Below, piece by piece: positions 1 to 5,435 of a DNA stretch of 9,048 nt. The DNA is from Syntrophaceae bacterium (lineage in GTDB: Bacteria > Desulfobacterota > Syntrophia > Syntrophales > UBA2210): assembly GCA_030619435.1 (NCBI GenBank), contig JAUXBI010000053.1:1-9048 (forward strand). Direction: 5' to 3'. The notes beneath the pieces are model-generated. The model made no database searches and was not told the DNA's origin. It was given only the letters and a program-made list of their open reading frames with translations. Each line of letters starts with the position of its first letter. Position 1 is the first letter of the stretch. The translations under genes were made by a program, and so were the position numbers.

Positions 1-4
1 CATA

Positions 5-460
5 ATGGCTCCCGGAAGGATGGAGTATATTAAGGGCACAAAGCCGGATGGGTGCATCTTTTGCAGAGGATCTGCCAGGGAGGAAAGCCTCGTATTACGT
101 GATGGAAGGTCCTGTTATGTCATGATGAATAAATATCCCTATTCTTCAGGGCATTTGTTGGTGATTCCTTTCAGGCATATATGTACTATAGAGGAAACGA
201 ACGCTGAAGAAAAACTGGAGATGATGGAACTCACCGGGATGTGCGTGAAAATCCTGAAAGAAGCGCTTGATCCGGAAGGTTTCAACATAGGGATGAATCT
301 CGGAAAGGTCGCAGGTGCCGGTGTCGAGGATCATCTGCACATACATATTGTTCCCAGGTGGCTGGGCGACACCAATTTCGCTACAGTACTGGGAGAGGTT
401 CGGGTTATTCCAGAGGATATTGCGAAGACCCGGAATACTTTATTACCTTATTTCCTATGA
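5..460 (+). CDS. HIT-family hydrolase/nucleotidyltransferase (Ap4A phosphorylase-like), N-terminus possibly cut
   Basis: Histidine-triad protein, probably a cytoplasmic enzyme acting on dinucleoside polyphosphates or nucleotide phosphoramidates; the substrate cannot be read from sequence. The signature triad HLHIHI lies at residues 110-115 (H110, H112, H114; the central His is the family nucleophile), followed by VPRW. A CIFC pair at 17-20 and the segment NKYPYSSGHLLVIPFRH (42-58) match the longer bacterial HIT proteins that carry a CxxC near the N-terminus. Relatives I know usually begin with a few residues plus WAPWRMEYI. Here the match is MAPGRMEYI with its ATG only four bases from the window edge, so the true start may lie outside and two usual Trp positions differ. 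The stop is 16 bases before the LapA-like gene, suggesting co-transcription. The family is certain; the exact enzyme and start are not. Confidence 0.88.
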   Translation: MAPGRMEYIKGTKPDGCIFCRGSAREESLVLRDGRSCYVMMNKYPYSSGHLLVIPFRHICTIEETNAEEKLEMMELTGMCVKILKEALDPEGFNIGMNLGKVAGAGVEDHLHIHIVPRWLGDTNFATVLGEVRVIPEDIAKTRNTLLPYFL

Positions 461-476
461 AGAGAGGGGATGTAGA

Positions 477-797
477 ATGAAGCTTCTTTACACGATCATT
501 GTAACGTTGGTTATGCTGTTTATCATTACCTTTTCACTGGTAAATACCAACCCTGTTCAGCTCAAATATTACGGCTTTATAGACGTCAGCATGGCTGCTT
601 ATATGCTGATCTTCATATCCTTTGGTGTGGGTATAATATTCGCCGGCTTTATGGGAATAGTGGAGAGGTTGAGACTTTCCGGGGAAGTTAAAAAGCTGAA
701 AAAGAAGATTAGAATGCTGGAAAAAAAGATACCGATCGAAAACATACCTGCCGTTCAGGAAACTAAAGCTGAAGAGACGACAGGCAGGTGGAATTAA
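477..797 (+). CDS. LapA-domain (DUF1049) inner-membrane protein
   Basis: Small membrane protein of 106 residues. Two hydrophobic segments (about 4-22 and 38-61) flank a short loop with NTNPVQLKYYG, typical of the LapA/DUF1049 family. A basic, heptad-like tail follows (about 64-85, rich in Leu, Lys and Glu), probably a cytoplasmic coiled coil, and then a low-complexity C-terminus. In E. coli LapA acts with LapB/YciM in controlling lipopolysaccharide synthesis by regulated degradation of LpxC; whether that role holds here is inference, since no lapB is in the window. The ATG at 477 is chosen because GAGGGG lies just upstream and the membrane segment begins at once; the open frame extends further upstream only through the HIT gene. 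An ATG at 469 is followed immediately by a stop. The gene ends 22 bases from the convergent mogA stop. Confidence 0.85.
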   Translation: MKLLYTIIVTLVMLFIITFSLVNTNPVQLKYYGFIDVSMAAYMLIFISFGVGIIFAGFMGIVERLRLSGEVKKLKKKIRMLEKKIPIENIPAVQETKAEETTGRWN

Positions 798-811
798 TAA
801 GAGGATTAGAG

Positions 812-857
812 AGGGGGGACTACCCGCCGCAGTCCGATGTATCCCCCTTTAGTTTTT
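812..857 (+). terminator. Possible rho-independent terminator for the HIT-lapA unit
   Basis: GGACT at 817-821 can pair with AGTCC at 831-835. This is stacked on AGGGG (812-816) pairing with CCCCT (844-848), leaving an 8-nt bulge on the 3' side. T-rich sequence follows (848-850 and 853-857). It sits just after the lapA-like stop and overlaps the last codons of the convergent mogA gene. The bulge makes this a moderate call at best. Confidence 0.35.
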
Positions 858-1308
858 CTATGGTGTGCTTCAAGGCGGGAAGAAGAACCGCCAGATTTTC
901 CCTGGCGCCTCTCGGGCTTCCAGGTAAGTTGACGATCAGGGATTGTCCTCTTATTCCTGCCACGGCCCTTGATATCATCGCATGAGGTGTCTTGTTCATG
1001 CTTTCCCTTCTCATGGCTTCCGCCATGCCCGGGAGTTCCTTTTCTATTATTTCCAGGGTCGCATCGGGCGTGACATCCCGTGGGCTTACTCCGGTTCCGC
1101 CGGTTGTTACAACAAGGTCCAGATTCTTATTGTCGGTGTACTCTATGATTTTGTCTCTTATGATCTCTTTTTCATCGGGGATTATTTCGTAACTGGTGAC
1201 CTGGATATCAAGATCGCCCAACATGCGAATAATCTCCCCGCCGCTTAAGTCCTCCCTCTCGCCGCGGGAACCCTTGTCACTTACTGTTATCACTCCACCG
1301 GTAATCAA
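820..1308 (-). CDS. mogA: Molybdopterin adenylyltransferase (MogA/MoaB family)
   Basis: Cytoplasmic enzyme of molybdenum cofactor synthesis. MogA-type proteins adenylylate molybdopterin with ATP before MoeA inserts the metal; MoaB is the close homologue. The 162-residue length suits a single MoCF-binding domain. Visible family motifs are VSDKGSRGEREDLSG (9-23), the nucleotide/pterin-binding TTGGTGVSPRDVTPDAT (68-84, with D78 and D82), PGMAEAMR (93-100), SRAVAGIR (113-120) and NLPGSPRGARE (127-137). The start appears to be TTG at 1308: the frame is closed by TAA 18 bases upstream, no ATG or GTG lies between, and GGGGAACGG sits about 8 bases before it. An out-of-frame ATG lies at 1324. The gene is 46 bases downstream of the EF-G-like gene on the same strand and probably shares its transcript. 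No other cofactor genes are present, so MogA versus MoaB naming rests on similarity alone. Confidence 0.88.
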   Translation of the reverse strand: MITGGVITVSDKGSRGEREDLSGGEIIRMLGDLDIQVTSYEIIPDEKEIIRDKIIEYTDNKNLDLVVTTGGTGVSPRDVTPDATLEIIEKELPGMAEAMRRESMNKTPHAMISRAVAGIRGQSLIVNLPGSPRGARENLAVLLPALKHTIEKLKGDTSDCGG

Positions 1309-1324
1309 AATATCCGTTCCCCAT

Positions 1325-1357
1325 TAATAATTCAACATTCATAATTCAAAATTATTA
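1325..1357 (-). repeat. AT-only inverted repeat in the EF-G-like/mogA gap
   Basis: TAATAATT (1325-1332) and AATTATTA (1350-1357) form a perfect 8-bp inverted repeat with a 17-nt loop. ATAATTCAA also occurs twice as a direct repeat (1327-1335 and 1341-1349). Together these fill nearly the whole gap between the two minus-strand genes and touch the EF-G-like stop codon. An A/T-only stem would be weak in RNA, so no function is assigned. Confidence 0.4.
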
Positions 1358-3433
1358 TGATTCTTCCTTTTTCGATACGGCGATGACCTTTTCCTGCAGA
1401 TGTGCGGGGAGTTCCTCATAGTGAGAGATCTCGTAAGAAAAGGTGCCTCTGCCGCTGGTAATCGACGTAAGATCAGGCGCGTATGAAAGAATTTCAGCCA
1501 GTGGAACCTGTCCTTTGATGACCTGGTTCGATTCCACTTTGTCCATACCAAGCACACGTCCCCGTCTGCTGTTGAGATCTCCGATTACATCTCCCATATA
1601 TTCATCAGGTATTTCAATGTCGATGTTGACTACCGGCTCCAGAAGTGTCGGCTGACACTCCTGAAATCCCTTCTTGAAACCCATGGAGCCCGCTATCTTA
1701 AAGGCCATCTCGGATGAATCCACGGTATGGTATGTGCCATCGACAAGGGAGACTCTTAGATCGACGATAGGATAACCGGCCAGAATGCCTTCAGTCATTG
1801 CTTCCACGATGCCTTTTTCCACTGCCGGTATGTATGTTTTCGGTATGACTCCGCCTACGATCCTGTCGACAAACTCAAATCCGCTTCCCTTAGGAAGAGA
1901 TTCTATCTCAAGCCAGGTGTCACCGTACTGTCCCTTGCCCCCCGATTGTTTTTTGTATTTACCCTGAATCCTTGTTTTTCCCTTGATGGTTTCCTTATAA
2001 GGTACTTTTGGCTGCTTCAGGTTTACGGCAACGCCAAACTTTCTTTTGAGTTTTTCCAAGGTTACATCAATATGTACCTGCCCGACACCAGAAAGGATGG
2101 TTTCTCCTGTTTGGGGGTCTCTGTGGATCGAAAGTGTTTGATCTTCGTCGATCAATCTGTGCAGGGACGAATGTATCTTTTCCTCATCCCCCTTGGACTT
2201 AGGCTCTACCGCGTAGCGAACAACCGGATTTATAGGAGAAACTTTATCATAGACGATTGGCGATTTTGCATCGCACATGGTATCACCGGTGGAAGTTTCT
2301 TTCAGTTTGGCAAGAGCGGCAATATCTCCGGGGATGAGTGATTCCACCGGAACCTGGGTTTTTCCTTCCAGGTAGAAAATATTTCCGCATTTCTCACTAA
2401 GATCCCTTGATGCGTTATAAAAGACAAAATCTGACGTTAATGTTCCTGAAAACACCCTGAACAGTGTGAGTTTTCCCGCGTATGGGTCAGCGATGGTTTT
2501 GAATACCATTGCCGAAAAGGGTGTATTCTCATCGGGTGTTCTTTCGTTCTCTTCCCCTGTATCAGGTTCTTTGCCCGTGACAGCCCCTCGATCCAGGGGG
2601 GAGGGGAGAGAAGTTACAATAATATCCATAAGAGGGGTAATTCCTATGCTATTCAAGGCCGAGCCGCATATAACAGGGATCAAGTCTCCTGAGGTTATTC
2701 CCTTGCGAAGACCACTGAGGATATCATCGACGGAAAGGTCACCCTCTTCCAGATATTTGTCCATTAGTTCCTCGTCACATTCGGCTATATCCTCTACCAT
2801 AGTCTCACGATATGCTTTCGCATTTTCCAGGAGATCTTCAGGAATATCTTCTTGCCTGGGTTTCCCATTGGGATCATCAAAGATAAGTGCCTTCATGCCC
2901 ATAAGGTCTATCAGGCCTTTAAAGGATTCTTCGGAACCTATTGGAAGATAGCAAACAGTTAATTTTTTGCCGAATTTATTGTTTATATCATCCACTGTCT
3001 TGGAAAAATCGGCACGCTCTCTGTCCATCCTGCTGATATATATCATGCGTGGAAGCGATAGCTCGTCAGCGTATCTCCATACTCTTTCCGTTTGGAATTC
3101 AACTCCACCCACGGCATCCACCACAACTATCACGCTATCAGTGATGCGCAGGCTGTATTTGGTGTCCATGAGAAAATTTGAATCGCCGGGAGTATCAATA
3201 ATGTTTACCTTATATTTCTTCCATTCAAAGAAGTTTATTGCCGAGCTTATGGAAATATGTCTTTTCTGCTCTTCGGGTTCAAAATCCAGGGAAGAGCTTC
3301 CATCGTCGACCCGCCCAAGCTTGTCGGATTTTCCGCTTAGAAACAAGAAAGCTTCGCAAAGGGAGGTTTTCCCCGTTCCTCCATGTCCAGCGATTGTAAT
3401 ATTCCTGAGTGAATTAGAATCGTATTTTGCCAT
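1355..3433 (-). CDS. EF-G-like translation GTPase (EF-G paralogue, EF-G2-like)
   Basis: A 692-residue cytoplasmic GTPase with the full EF-G layout: G domain (about 1-270), domain II (about 290-370), III (about 385-460), IV (about 465-590) and V (about 595-680). The P-loop is GHGGTGKTS (16-24). Domain IV carries QSGGKGQYGD (496-505), and the tip loop around H569 reads YHTVDSSEMAFKIA, so the histidine important for translocation in E. coli EF-G is kept. Differences from canonical EF-G are clear. Switch I reads RHISI (58-62) rather than RGITI, switch II reads DTPGDSNF (80-87) with Asp in place of the catalytic His, and the base-recognition motif is SRMD (134-137) instead of NKMD. These place it with EF-G-like paralogues rather than the main fusA. 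The ATG at 3433 has a strong ribosome site (AGGAAGGGAG) 4-13 bases upstream. mogA follows; no str-operon neighbours (rpsL, rpsG, tuf) are present, supporting an accessory role. A ribosome-linked function is inferred. Confidence 0.9.
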   Translation of the reverse strand: MAKYDSNSLRNITIAGHGGTGKTSLCEAFLFLSGKSDKLGRVDDGSSSLDFEPEEQKRHISISSAINFFEWKKYKVNIIDTPGDSNFLMDTKYSLRITDSVIVVVDAVGGVEFQTERVWRYADELSLPRMIYISRMDRERADFSKTVDDINNKFGKKLTVCYLPIGSEESFKGLIDLMGMKALIFDDPNGKPRQEDIPEDLLENAKAYRETMVEDIAECDEELMDKYLEEGDLSVDDILSGLRKGITSGDLIPVICGSALNSIGITPLMDIIVTSLPSPLDRGAVTGKEPDTGEENERTPDENTPFSAMVFKTIADPYAGKLTLFRVFSGTLTSDFVFYNASRDLSEKCGNIFYLEGKTQVPVESLIPGDIAALAKLKETSTGDTMCDAKSPIVYDKVSPINPVVRYAVEPKSKGDEEKIHSSLHRLIDEDQTLSIHRDPQTGETILSGVGQVHIDVTLEKLKRKFGVAVNLKQPKVPYKETIKGKTRIQGKYKKQSGGKGQYGDTWLEIESLPKGSGFEFVDRIVGGVIPKTYIPAVEKGIVEAMTEGILAGYPIVDLRVSLVDGTYHTVDSSEMAFKIAGSMGFKKGFQECQPTLLEPVVNIDIEIPDEYMGDVIGDLNSRRGRVLGMDKVESNQVIKGQVPLAEILSYAPDLTSITSGRGTFSYEISHYEELPAHLQEKVIAVSKKEES

Positions 3434-3462
3434 GATACTCCCTTCCTGTAGTTGTTGGTGGT

Positions 3463-3468
3463 ATTATA
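3463..3468 (-). promoter_or_regulatory. Candidate -10 box for the EF-G-like/mogA unit
   Basis: The minus strand reads TATAAT at 3468-3463, a consensus sigma70 -10 box, 29 bases before the EF-G-like ATG at 3433. That would give a leader of roughly 20-25 nt containing the strong ribosome site. No good -35 hexamer lies 16-18 bases upstream; a TTGACT is present but about 32 bases away, too far. The call therefore rests on the -10 alone. Confidence 0.4.
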
Positions 3469-3491
3469 ACCGAGATTGCTTAGCCCATTCC

Positions 3492-3509
3492 ATCTTGCAA
3501 AGTCAAGAT
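3492..3509. repeat. Inverted repeat in the divergent control region
   Basis: ATCTTG (3492-3497) and CAAGAT (3504-3509) are perfect inverted half-sites separated by CAAAGT. They lie upstream of the EF-G-like -10 box and upstream of the CarD-like promoter, where a regulator could act on either gene. A second small palindrome, CCGG-TTTT-CCGG, lies at 3526-3537. Either could be chance; no regulator family is recognised. Confidence 0.3.
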
Positions 3510-3546
3510 AAATTTTTGCATTCAGCCGGTTTTCCGGAGGATTTGA

Positions 3547-3575
3547 TTGACCGCAATACAGGATTGTGGTATATG
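3547..3575 (+). promoter_or_regulatory. Sigma70-type promoter for the CarD-like gene
   Basis: TTGACC (3547-3552) and TATATG (3570-3575) are separated by exactly 17 bases, close to the housekeeping consensus. The expected start point is near 3582, giving a leader of about 47 nt before the ATG at 3629. It is the best promoter match I saw in the window and is correctly placed for the right-hand gene cluster. Confidence 0.6.
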
Positions 3576-3593
3576 TCCCTTTTCATGGACATA
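3572..3593. promoter_or_regulatory. Inverted repeat over the -10 and start point: candidate operator or leader hairpin
   Basis: TATGTCC (3572-3578) and GGACATA (3587-3593) are perfect 7-bp inverted half-sites around an 8-nt centre. The repeat begins inside the -10 box and is centred near the predicted transcription start. That placement suits a repressor operator; only part would be transcribed if the start is near 3582, so a full RNA hairpin would need a start a few bases earlier. Confidence 0.4.
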
Positions 3594-3628
3594 GATCGAT
3601 TTCGATTAAGAGGGGTGTGTAAAAAGAA

Positions 3629-4111
3629 ATGTTTAATATAGGAGATATGGCTGTTTATTCGGCGCATGGAGTGGGAGTTATTGAGGCTATAGAAACCAGA
3701 AGTGTTATGGGAAGTGAACAATCCTTCTACGTAATGAAGATATTGGGCAACAATGCGACTATCATGATACCCAGGAATGGCGCTGAATTTGTTGGTCTCA
3801 GGGAAGTAATCTCAGAAGAAGAGATACCCATGGTCTATGAGATATTAAAAGAAAAGAACGTGGTGGTAGACAAGCAGACATGGAATAAGCGATATAAGGA
3901 GTACTGGGAAAAGATAAAAACAGGATCGGTTTATGAAATAGCAGGGGTATTGCGTGATCTTTTTACGTTAAAGGTTGACAAGGATCTGTCATTCGGTGAG
4001 AGGAAAATGATCGACACCGCGAAAAGCCTGTTGATAAGAGAAATATCGATAGCTGGTGACTGTGATGAAGCAGAAGTAGAAGAAAACCTTAAAGTGATAT
4101 TTTCAGCATAA
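3629..4111 (+). CDS. CdnL/CarD-family transcription regulator
   Basis: RNA polymerase-binding regulator of 160 residues, the usual CdnL size. The N-terminal part (about 1-65) begins FNIGDMAVYSAHGVGVIEAI, characteristic of the CarD/CdnL/TRCF Tudor-like domain that contacts the RNA polymerase beta subunit. The rest (about 70-158) is a predicted helical domain with Trp, Arg and Lys around 95-110 (TWNKRYKEYWEKIK), as in the DNA-contacting C-terminal domain. Family members stabilise the open promoter complex, often at rRNA promoters. The ATG at 3629 gives the expected N-terminus; the purine-rich AGAGGGG lies at 3609-3615, somewhat far, with AAAAAGAA directly before the start. It has its own promoter with an overlapping inverted repeat. 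A location upstream of ispD-ispF recurs in several bacterial groups. The length and lack of an acidic or AT-hook tail argue for CdnL rather than Myxococcus CarD. Confidence 0.9.
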   Translation: MFNIGDMAVYSAHGVGVIEAIETRSVMGSEQSFYVMKILGNNATIMIPRNGAEFVGLREVISEEEIPMVYEILKEKNVVVDKQTWNKRYKEYWEKIKTGSVYEIAGVLRDLFTLKVDKDLSFGERKMIDTAKSLLIREISIAGDCDEAEVEENLKVIFSA

Positions 4112-4164
4112 TATTTTACAAATTCGTTCCTTGAAATAATGATAAGCTCTTTAATATTGGTGAT

Positions 4165-4246
4165 ATTCACGTAACCAGTTGAATCTTCACTGTTTTATTA
4201 TTCTCCCGGAAACAAAAATCGGGCGCTGGTAGCTGGTTATGTGAAT
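4165..4246. repeat. Long inverted repeat with 16-base arms, possible structured RNA or small palindromic element
   Basis: The left arm ATTCACGTAACCAGTT (4165-4180) pairs with the right arm AGCTGGTTATGTGAAT (4231-4246) at 14 Watson-Crick and two G-U positions; G4181-T4230 would add another wobble. In RNA this makes an unbroken stem of 16-17 pairs. The roughly 50-nt loop holds a second small stem, CCCG (4205-4208) with CGGG (4220-4223). Wobble pairs keep the stem intact in RNA transcribed from the + strand but not in the complement, which would favour a + strand RNA if structure matters. No target-site duplication was seen at its ends. Confidence 0.5.
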
Positions 4247-4253
4247 CTGCGTT

Positions 4254-4281
4254 CATAATACATATTTCATAATACATATTT
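4254..4281. repeat. Two tandem copies of a 14-bp AT-rich unit
   Basis: CATAATACATATTT occurs at 4254-4267 and again, identically, at 4268-4281. A third copy begins with CATA and then diverges. It lies between the long inverted repeat and the PIN-TRAM ribosome site. The function is unknown; the unit may be slippage-prone. Confidence 0.7.
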
Positions 4282-4312
4282 CATACTATTTTTTTACGGA
4301 TCCAACAGTATT

Positions 4313-4320
4313 AGGAGGTG
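4313..4320 (+). promoter_or_regulatory. Strong ribosome binding site that sets a TTG start
   Basis: AGGAGGTG is a near-perfect anti-16S match; six bases separate GGAGG from TTG at 4325. It decides the start of the PIN-TRAM gene, since no in-frame ATG lies nearby at the right spacing. Confidence 0.8.
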
Positions 4321-4324
4321 AAAT

Positions 4325-5341
4325 TTGATTCTAAGGTTTTTACTCATAGTGGGCTGTTCCATAGGTGGTTATTTTATTGCTTTACAATATTATACATTTC
4401 CGCATTCATTAATAGGTTCAGTAGCAGGATTCTTTCTTTCAATCTTTGTAATACAGCTCGAGCAGGCCATAAGAAAACTTTCCCTGAGGGTTATAGCCGG
4501 CGGCGTTATCGGAACAGTTTCCGGGCTTTTGATTGCCTTTCTCTTTACCTATGGTCTGAAGTTTATGCCGGGGTTGGAGAAACAGGAGATAATACCGTGG
4601 GGATATCTCTATTTTATAATCACCTGTATCCTGGCGTATCTCGGCCTGGTCCTTGGTGCAAAGAAGATTGAAGAATTCCCCTTTTCCAGATCCAAATCTT
4701 CAAAAGATGAAAAAAATCCGGATTACAGAATACTTGATACCAGCGTTATTATTGATGGCAGAATGGCCGATATATGCGATACAGGCTTTATTGAAGGCAG
4801 TCTGATAGTCCCTCGTTTCGTATTGGATGAATTGCAACAGATCGCCGATTCATCCGACCATATGAAGCGTTCAAAAGGCAGGAGGGGACTGGATATACTC
4901 AACCGGATGCAGAAAAGTGCCGGCATAAGAATTGATGTCGTCGATGCCGATTTTCCAGAGATAAGGGGTGTTGATGCTAAGCTGGTCGCCCTTGCCAAAC
5001 AAAAGGGGGGCAAAATCGTAACTAACGACTACAATCTGAACAAAGTTGCTGAATTGCAGGGCATAAAAATCCTGAATGTCAACGAACTTGCAGGTGCCCT
5101 GAAACCTCTAGTTCTGCCCGGAGAGACAATGACAGTCAGAGTCATAAAAGAGGGAAAGGAAGCGGGGCAGGGTGTAGCATATCTTGATGATGGTACCATG
5201 GTAGTTGTGGATAATGGGAGCAAGCACATAGGAGAAAACGTAGGGGTGGTTGTAACCAGTGTTCTTCAAACAGTAGCGGGAAGGATGATTTTTTCCGGCA
5301 TGAAAAATGATGAGCATGACGGCATGTCCGCGCAGATGTAA
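4325..5341 (+). CDS. PIN-TRAM domain integral membrane protein (YacL-like)
   Basis: A 338-residue protein with four predicted membrane segments (about 4-20, 28-45, 56-78 and 93-112). A charged linker, then a PIN-like nuclease domain (about 134-258) and a TRAM domain (about 262-322) follow. PIN acidic residues are visible: D138 in LDTSVIIDGR, E169 in LDELQ, D217 in DAKL and D235 in TNDYN, so the metal site looks intact. TRAM domains bind RNA, so a membrane-anchored RNase is the natural inference, although the substrate of YacL proteins is not established. It starts with TTG, supported by AGGAGGTG just upstream. It is the same size and layout as Bacillus YacL, which likewise precedes ispD and ispF. 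It differs from toxin-antitoxin PIN proteins in being membrane-bound, having a TRAM domain and lacking an antitoxin partner. Confidence 0.9.
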   Translation: MILRFLLIVGCSIGGYFIALQYYTFPHSLIGSVAGFFLSIFVIQLEQAIRKLSLRVIAGGVIGTVSGLLIAFLFTYGLKFMPGLEKQEIIPWGYLYFIITCILAYLGLVLGAKKIEEFPFSRSKSSKDEKNPDYRILDTSVIIDGRMADICDTGFIEGSLIVPRFVLDELQQIADSSDHMKRSKGRRGLDILNRMQKSAGIRIDVVDADFPEIRGVDAKLVALAKQKGGKIVTNDYNLNKVAELQGIKILNVNELAGALKPLVLPGETMTVRVIKEGKEAGQGVAYLDDGTMVVVDNGSKHIGENVGVVVTSVLQTVAGRMIFSGMKNDEHDGMSAQM

Positions 5342-5435
5342 ACAACAAAGCCGCAACATGAATACTTTGCAGAAACGCATCACGTAAGCACTAAAAAAAC
5401 GAAAACGCAAAAAAAATAAAAACAGAAAAGCAATA
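5342..5435 (+). other. A-rich, T-poor leader before ispD
   Basis: The 94-bp gap between the PIN-TRAM gene and ispD is strongly A-rich on the + strand; in 5391-5435 about 32 of 45 bases are A and only three are T. It lacks a good Shine-Dalgarno sequence and any hairpin I can see. Such unstructured A-rich leaders can aid ribosome loading, but that is inference here. Confidence 0.5.

Larger units (their letters stand above)
4112..4324. other. 213-bp gene-free spacer between the CarD-like and PIN-TRAM genes
   Basis: No convincing reading frame is present. The spacer is AT-rich and holds an imperfect inverted repeat with 16-base arms, two tandem 14-bp units, a T-tract (4289-4296) and the ribosome site of the next gene. 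No classic terminator follows the CarD-like stop directly, and I could not place a convincing promoter, although TACTAT at 4284-4289 could be a weak -10. Confidence 0.6.

Noticed and set aside
1946..2341. 131-codon + strand ORF inside the EF-G-like gene
   Set aside because: It lies wholly antisense to a clearly conserved coding frame, has no recognisable motifs or ribosome site, and its composition is that of a shadow frame.
3595..3606. ATCGA/TCGAT palindrome in the CarD-like leader
   Set aside because: The loop is two bases and the stem five; too small and common to support a hairpin or operator call.
2967..3641. 224-codon + strand ORF crossing the EF-G-like N-terminus and the divergent promoter region
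   Set aside because: It is antisense to the P-loop and switch regions and runs through both candidate promoters into the CarD-like start; no family resemblance, Ser-rich shadow composition.
4254..4281. Tandem repeat as a CRISPR array
   Set aside because: The two units are only 14 bp and directly adjacent with no spacers; no cas genes are present.
4325..5341. PIN domain as a toxin-antitoxin toxin
   Set aside because: Four membrane segments, a TRAM domain, 338 residues and no small antitoxin gene next to it all point to the YacL-type family instead.
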